Origin: Armatimonadota bacterium
GTDB lineage: Bacteria; Armatimonadota; UBA5829
NCBI GenBank assembly: GCA_026415535.1
Contig: JAOAGX010000043.1
Span: forward strand, 1,470 to 11,528
DNA length: 10,059 nucleotides
Direction of reading: 5' to 3'
Positions 6,825 to 10,059 of this stretch are shown here, piece after piece (the first letter of the stretch is position 1; every line of letters begins with the position of its first letter). The position numbers were made by a program, and so were the translations under genes. Below the pieces are notes generated by a model. That model was not told the origin of the DNA. It worked only from the letters and a program-made list of their open reading frames with translations, and did no database searches.

Positions 6825-7895
6825 TCACGCTGCGTTTGTCATAGCAGCGTGTAGCAACTCCTGCACCTTGACAGGTTGGCCGGTTTTACTGCTCTCTATC
6901 GCAGCAAAAACAAGCGCGACGGATTGGAGGTTATCCTCGACGTTAGTCTCCATTGGCTCGCCGCCATCAAGCCAGTGTACAAATTTTTCGATGAGCCAAG
7001 TATTCGACCACTTAGGCTGTTGAATCAGAGGAAGCGGCTCGCCTTCGCCGTGAAGCTTGTAGCTGCCATTGGGGTTATAAACAAACTTCTCTAACCTGCG
7101 ATGATCCAGGATCAGGGTTGCCTTCTCGCACTCGGCGCGAATGTATTCATTGGACCAACCGTTAAGACCAACCGCATTCGTTTTCGCACCTTCGTAAGCA
7201 GCTCTAACCCCGTTTGAGCAACGCATTATAACCAAGCCTTGGCTGTCTCCTTTGAACTCGCCCCAAGGCGGATTCCACGTCTGAGCGTAGATTGTATCGC
7301 ATTTTGCTCCCGCCATATCAGCCAAGATATCGAGATGATGTACCGCTCCCTCAACCATTAGCGTGTCGGGAATATCGTGGCGGAATGCTCCCCACGCACC
7401 ATACCTGCGGCAATCACAAGTAAAGCGGAGCACTAAATAATCTATGGCGCCGTATCGACCCGACCTAAGTTCCTCTCTCAATGTAGTTTTGTCCTGGTCA
7501 AACCGATGACTCATTGTAACGCCCATCTTCTTGCCGGCGCGTTTGACTTTGGCTGCAATCCTGCACGAAGCCTCCAGCGTGTCCGCAATGGGCTTTTCCG
7601 ACAGGATGTGCAGATCATGCGCCAAGGCAAGATCGACAATTTGTTCGTGCACCGCGGGAGGCACCACTATAGAACAAAAATCCGCGGGGTTTTCGTCCAT
7701 TGCCTTGTGAACGTCCGTGTAGAGTTGATCGTCTCGAAGCCCGAGACCGTTCTTGGCATTTGCTAAAGCATCAGGATTGATATCAACAGCCGCAACCACC
7801 TCAATCAACCCGTCTTTTATGTTTGGCGGCAGGAATGTCGAACACCAACAACTACCAAATCCACCAGTGCCAACTTGAATCATTTTGTACGGCAT
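6825..7895 (-). CDS. Gfo/Idh/MocA-family NAD(P)-dependent oxidoreductase, substrate unknown
   Basis: A 356-residue oxidoreductase with the usual two-domain layout of the glucose-fructose oxidoreductase/inositol dehydrogenase family. The N-terminal Rossmann fold has the dinucleotide motif GTGGFG at 9-14, with an acidic residue (Asp38) ending strand two, which favours NAD(H). The family hallmark SEKPIADT has Glu100-Lys101-Pro102. The C-terminal domain carries EGAVHHLD at 182-189, where His186 is the likely catalytic histidine. There is no signal peptide. The ATG at 7895 has GAGG seven bases upstream. Family members oxidise or reduce sugars, inositols and related polyols, and the sequence does not identify the substrate. 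A 249-base gap precedes it and 48 bases separate it from the UbiD gene, so it may be its own unit or lead into the mqn operon. No link to menaquinone or lysine synthesis is evident. Confidence 0.88.
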   Translation of the reverse strand: MPYKMIQVGTGGFGSCWCSTFLPPNIKDGLIEVVAAVDINPDALANAKNGLGLRDDQLYTDVHKAMDENPADFCSIVVPPAVHEQIVDLALAHDLHILSEKPIADTLEASCRIAAKVKRAGKKMGVTMSHRFDQDKTTLREELRSGRYGAIDYLVLRFTCDCRRYGAWGAFRHDIPDTLMVEGAVHHLDILADMAGAKCDTIYAQTWNPPWGEFKGDSQGLVIMRCSNGVRAAYEGAKTNAVGLNGWSNEYIRAECEKATLILDHRRLEKFVYNPNGSYKLHGEGEPLPLIQQPKWSNTWLIEKFVHWLDGGEPMETNVEDNLQSVALVFAAIESSKTGQPVKVQELLHAAMTNAA

Positions 7896-8144
7896 ACGGT
7901 CACCTCACGAAAAACTCGTTAGCCACTAAGTACCAACGATCCTTCTCGAAAGGCCCGAGGTTTGTCCTGTTGGAAGTTCATTGGTCAGAGAAAGTTACCT
8001 ACTCTGGATGGTTCCGTTGTTTGAAGCTCTTACTATCTTGATCGGAGCTTTTGTTTTCAGGGACTATGAAACTAGCATTACAGCTTGAGGCTGCAGGCAT
8101 CTAGGGTATCGACCTGTCCATACTTTGTAAGGAGAAAAGTTCAG
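7896..8144. other. Intergenic gap with no supported gene
   Basis: A somewhat AT-richer stretch between dapL and the Gfo/Idh/MocA gene, and the longest gene-free segment in the window. No conserved coding frame is seen. On the minus strand, CTGAAA (8055-8060) and GATAGT (8032-8037) are separated by 17 bases. Each matches the sigma-70 consensus at four of six positions, so it is a weak promoter candidate for the downstream gene with a leader of about 130 bases. A small stem, CAGC-CTCAA-GCTG on the minus strand near 8080-8093, has no T-run and is not a convincing terminator. Confidence 0.5.
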
Positions 8145-9323
8145 TTACCACTCGACCTTTACTTTCTCCCTGATCATTCGGACGGCTTCGAATATTAGGT
8201 TGCCATCTTTGTCGCCGGAGACGGTGAGTGACATTCTCACATATCCCTCTCCGTATTGCCCATACCCGCTGCCTGGAACAACCAGGACGCCAGCCTCTGT
8301 CAGAAGTACCTTGGCAAAATCGGCAGAGGTGTAACCCTTTGGAACCGGGGCCCAAACATATAGCGTCGCCTTCGGTTTGGGTATCTTCCAACCAATCTCG
8401 GCCAGGCCATCGACTAGGATATCGCGGCGCCTTTTGTACAGATCGAGCGTTGACTGATTGGAAACATTATCGAGCGCGTAAGCTGCTGCGAGATCGATCG
8501 CTGGAAACTGCCTAGAATCAATATTTGATTTGAGCTTGTTGAGATGCGCAATCAGATCGGCGCTTCCGACTGCAAACCCGATCCGCCACCCAGTCATATT
8601 GAACGTCTTCGAAAGCGAGTGCATCTCAATCACTACATTCTTCGCGCCATCTACTTGCAGCATGCTAGGCGCAACGTAGCCGTCGTACGTAACCTCCGAA
8701 TACGCCAGATCGCTCACGATTGCAATGTCGTAATCACGGGCAAATCGCACAGCGTCCTGAAAAAACTCGAGCGATGCAACCGCACCAGTTGGATTGTTCG
8801 GATAGTTTAAAAACATTAGTTTGGCCCGCTTGGCGATATCGCTAGGTATATCAGAGAGCTTTGGCAGGAACCCATTCTCGGCAAGGAGCGGCATCACATA
8901 TATGTCACCGCCAGCCATAAGCGTGTTGACTTTATAGACAGTGTAACCCGGATCTGGAACCAAGCCAACGTCTCCCGGATCAATCATTGCCCAACAGACG
9001 TGCGCTAGACCGTCTTTAGACCCTAGCAACAGAAGAGCCTCCGATTTCGGATCGATCTCGACGCCGAATCGTCTACGATACCACCGCGACACGGACTCGA
9101 GAAAAGGCGGCCATCCTGCTTCGCTCTCATCATAGCGGTGCGTAATCGGATCCTTGGCAGCCTCGCACAACTGATCGACGATCGGCCAAGGCGTCGGCTG
9201 ATCTGGGTCACCGATTCCGAGGTCAATCAGGCTCTTTCCTTCGGCAATAGCTTGTGCCTTCAGCCTAGCTATCTCACCGAAAAGATATGGCGGAATCAGA
9301 TCCAGCCTCTTAGCTCTATGCAT
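8145..9323 (-). CDS. dapL: LL-diaminopimelate aminotransferase
   Basis: DapL transfers an amino group from glutamate to tetrahydrodipicolinate, making LL-diaminopimelate in one step and bypassing the succinyl or acetyl routes to lysine and peptidoglycan. The 392-residue protein is a class I/II PLP aminotransferase. Signatures of DapL are RLDLIPPYLFGEI near 7-19, DLGIGDPDQPTP, AKDPITHRY, GSKDGLAHV and VPDPGYTVY, then NYPNNPTGAV at 173-182, Asp205 for the pyridine nitrogen, and SLSKTFNMTGWRIG with the PLP lysine at Lys239. A C-terminal YVRMSLT supplies the carboxylate-binding arginine. The frame is open to a TTG at 9356, but the ATG at 9323 is chosen because GGAGG lies five bases upstream and the family starts at this point. 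dapF lies immediately upstream on the same strand, which strengthens the call. A generic aspartate-type aminotransferase is the less likely alternative. Confidence 0.92.
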   Translation of the reverse strand: MHRAKRLDLIPPYLFGEIARLKAQAIAEGKSLIDLGIGDPDQPTPWPIVDQLCEAAKDPITHRYDESEAGWPPFLESVSRWYRRRFGVEIDPKSEALLLLGSKDGLAHVCWAMIDPGDVGLVPDPGYTVYKVNTLMAGGDIYVMPLLAENGFLPKLSDIPSDIAKRAKLMFLNYPNNPTGAVASLEFFQDAVRFARDYDIAIVSDLAYSEVTYDGYVAPSMLQVDGAKNVVIEMHSLSKTFNMTGWRIGFAVGSADLIAHLNKLKSNIDSRQFPAIDLAAAYALDNVSNQSTLDLYKRRRDILVDGLAEIGWKIPKPKATLYVWAPVPKGYTSADFAKVLLTEAGVLVVPGSGYGQYGEGYVRMSLTVSGDKDGNLIFEAVRMIREKVKVEW

Positions 9324-9328
9324 TGGCT

Positions 9329-9333
9329 CCTCC
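9329..9333 (-). promoter_or_regulatory. Ribosome binding site deciding the dapL start
   Basis: GGAGG, part of GGAGGAG at 9327-9333 on the minus strand, is five bases upstream of the ATG at 9323. It selects this start over the in-frame TTG at 9356. Confidence 0.75.
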
Positions 9334-9392
9334 ACTAAAAGCGTCTGATAGTCCAAAAGTCTATTGGTGGAAAGACTACTCAGTTCAAACCG

Positions 9393-10024
9393 TCAAACCG
9401 TACGATTGTCAATCTTGCCCTCGAATACTTCCTCCGCCGGGCCGGTCATGAACAATCGGTTGTTGCCAGCCCATTCTATTAGTAGGTCGCCGCCAGCCAG
9501 GTGCACAGTCGCCCTGCGAGAAGCCTTATCGTTAAGCGAAGCCGCGACGACAGACGCACAAGATCCGGTTCCACAAGCAAGTGTCTCGCCTACGCCTCGC
9601 TCCCATGTGCGCACTTTGATCTCATCCCTGCCGAGAATTTCGACGAATTCCACGTTAGTCCGTGCGGGGAAGCTGGGATGTTTCTCAATCTGGGGCCCGA
9701 TCTTCTCAACCGGGTAACGGTCTACATCGTCAACAAAAGTAACGCAATGCGGATTGCCCATCGAAACACACGTGATCTCGATCTTCTTGCCCCCAACCTT
9801 AAGCGGCTCGGAAATCACGCGGCTATTAGGATCACCACGCATTGGAATCTCCGACCGTGTAAGCCTTGGTTCACCCATATCGACGCGTACAGTCAGAACC
9901 TTTCCTCCTGCAGTATTCAGTTTCAAAGTCTTGATGCCCCCCAGGGTTTCTACAGTCATTACGACGTCGGTGTGCATCTTCCGATCGAACACGTACTTGG
10001 CAAAGCATCGGATACCGTTGCCAC
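9393..10024 (-). CDS. dapF: Diaminopimelate epimerase, 5' part missing
   Basis: DapF interconverts LL- and meso-diaminopimelate with two cysteines acting as base and acid. About 210 C-terminal residues are present; the N-terminal third is lost at the contig end. The frame begins GNGIRCFAKYV, continuing upstream of the GTG at 9992 that could be mistaken for a start. This is the segment after the first catalytic cysteine, whose codon is split by the adapter (last two bases GT at 10024-10023). Later signatures are MGNPHCVTFVDDVD, PARTNVEFVE, ERGVGETLACGTGSCAS with the second catalytic cysteine, and the TGPAEEVFEG tail. The stop is a TGA at 9393-9395, 69 bases before the dapL start, so both are probably in one unit. 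Apart from the truncation nothing is abnormal. Confidence 0.94.
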
Positions 10025-10059
10025 CTGTCTCTTATACACATCTCCGAGCCCACGAGACC
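10025..10059. other. Nextera (Tn5) sequencing adapter, not genomic
   Basis: The first 19 bases (10025-10043) are the Tn5 mosaic end CTGTCTCTTATACACATCT. Bases 10044-10058 are CCGAGCCCACGAGAC, the standard read-2 side adapter that follows it in Nextera libraries. The last base may be the start of an index. The reverse strand read through it gives the peptide start GSEMCIRDR, a known adapter artefact in protein databases. The real genome ends at 10024. Confidence 0.98.

Noticed and set aside
7823..8041. Plus-strand open frame reaching into the intergenic gap
   Set aside because: It overlaps the start of the oxidoreductase gene in antisense, and its translation looks random.
8032..8060. Promoter for the oxidoreductase gene
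   Set aside because: Both boxes match the consensus at only four of six positions. It is noted in the gap entry but is too weak to list as a promoter.
9385..9400. Two tandem copies of TCAAACCG at the dapF stop
   Set aside because: It is only two copies of eight bases, partly coding, with no further copies; chance is sufficient.
1..10024. CRISPR arrays, tRNA or rRNA genes, insertion sequences, phage or defence genes
   Set aside because: No repeat-spacer pattern, RNA gene, inverted-repeat element or related protein was seen; nearly all the sequence is explained by metabolic genes.
10025..10043. Tn5 mosaic end as evidence of a transposon
   Set aside because: It is immediately followed by the Nextera read-2 adapter at the contig edge, with no transposase, so it is a library artefact.
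9871..10053. Minus-strand frame beginning MGSEMCIRDR
   Set aside because: Its start is translated adapter and the remainder is out of frame with dapF.

Overview
This is a bacterial window in which every recognisable gene lies on the minus strand, so transcription runs from high to low coordinates. It looks like the end of an assembled contig from an uncultivated or environmental bacterium. The last 35 bases are not genomic: they are a Nextera (Tn5) sequencing adapter. Base composition is balanced. The lineage cannot be fixed from the sequence. An LL-diaminopimelate aminotransferase (DapL) together with the futalosine menaquinone route is compatible with several groups, for example Chloroflexota, Armatimonadota or deltaproteobacterial relatives, but this is only a guess.

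Region 1 (about 8145-10024) is lysine and peptidoglycan-precursor synthesis. A dapF (diaminopimelate epimerase), cut off by the adapter exactly at its first catalytic cysteine codon, is followed by dapL. DapL makes LL-diaminopimelate and DapF epimerises it to the meso form.

Region 2 (6825-8144) is a 249-base gap with no convincing gene, then a Gfo/Idh/MocA-family NAD(P)-dependent oxidoreductase of unknown substrate.

Region 3 (63-6776) is a tightly packed menaquinone operon of the futalosine type. In transcription order it holds a UbiD-family decarboxylase, a UbiX-type flavin prenyltransferase, a UbiA-family prenyltransferase (MqnP type), mqnE, mqnA, mqnC and a nucleoside phosphorylase of the PNP/MTAP family. 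MqnA dehydrates chorismate and MqnE builds aminofutalosine. A purine must then be removed. MqnC cyclises the product, and an unseen MqnD would release 1,4-dihydroxy-6-naphthoate. UbiD (with the prenylated flavin made by UbiX) and the UbiA-type enzyme would carry out decarboxylation and prenylation. Several of the genes overlap, two of them by the classic ATGA.

The most interesting point is the last gene. It occupies the place where a futalosine nucleosidase (MqnB) would be expected, but it is a PNP/MTAP-type phosphorylase. It has the Glu/Asn base-recognition pair typical of 6-oxopurine enzymes and an altered phosphate-binding loop. A seven-codon gene start at the left edge resembles the start of SurE, a nucleotide phosphatase. 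I see no mobile element, CRISPR array, RNA gene or defence system.
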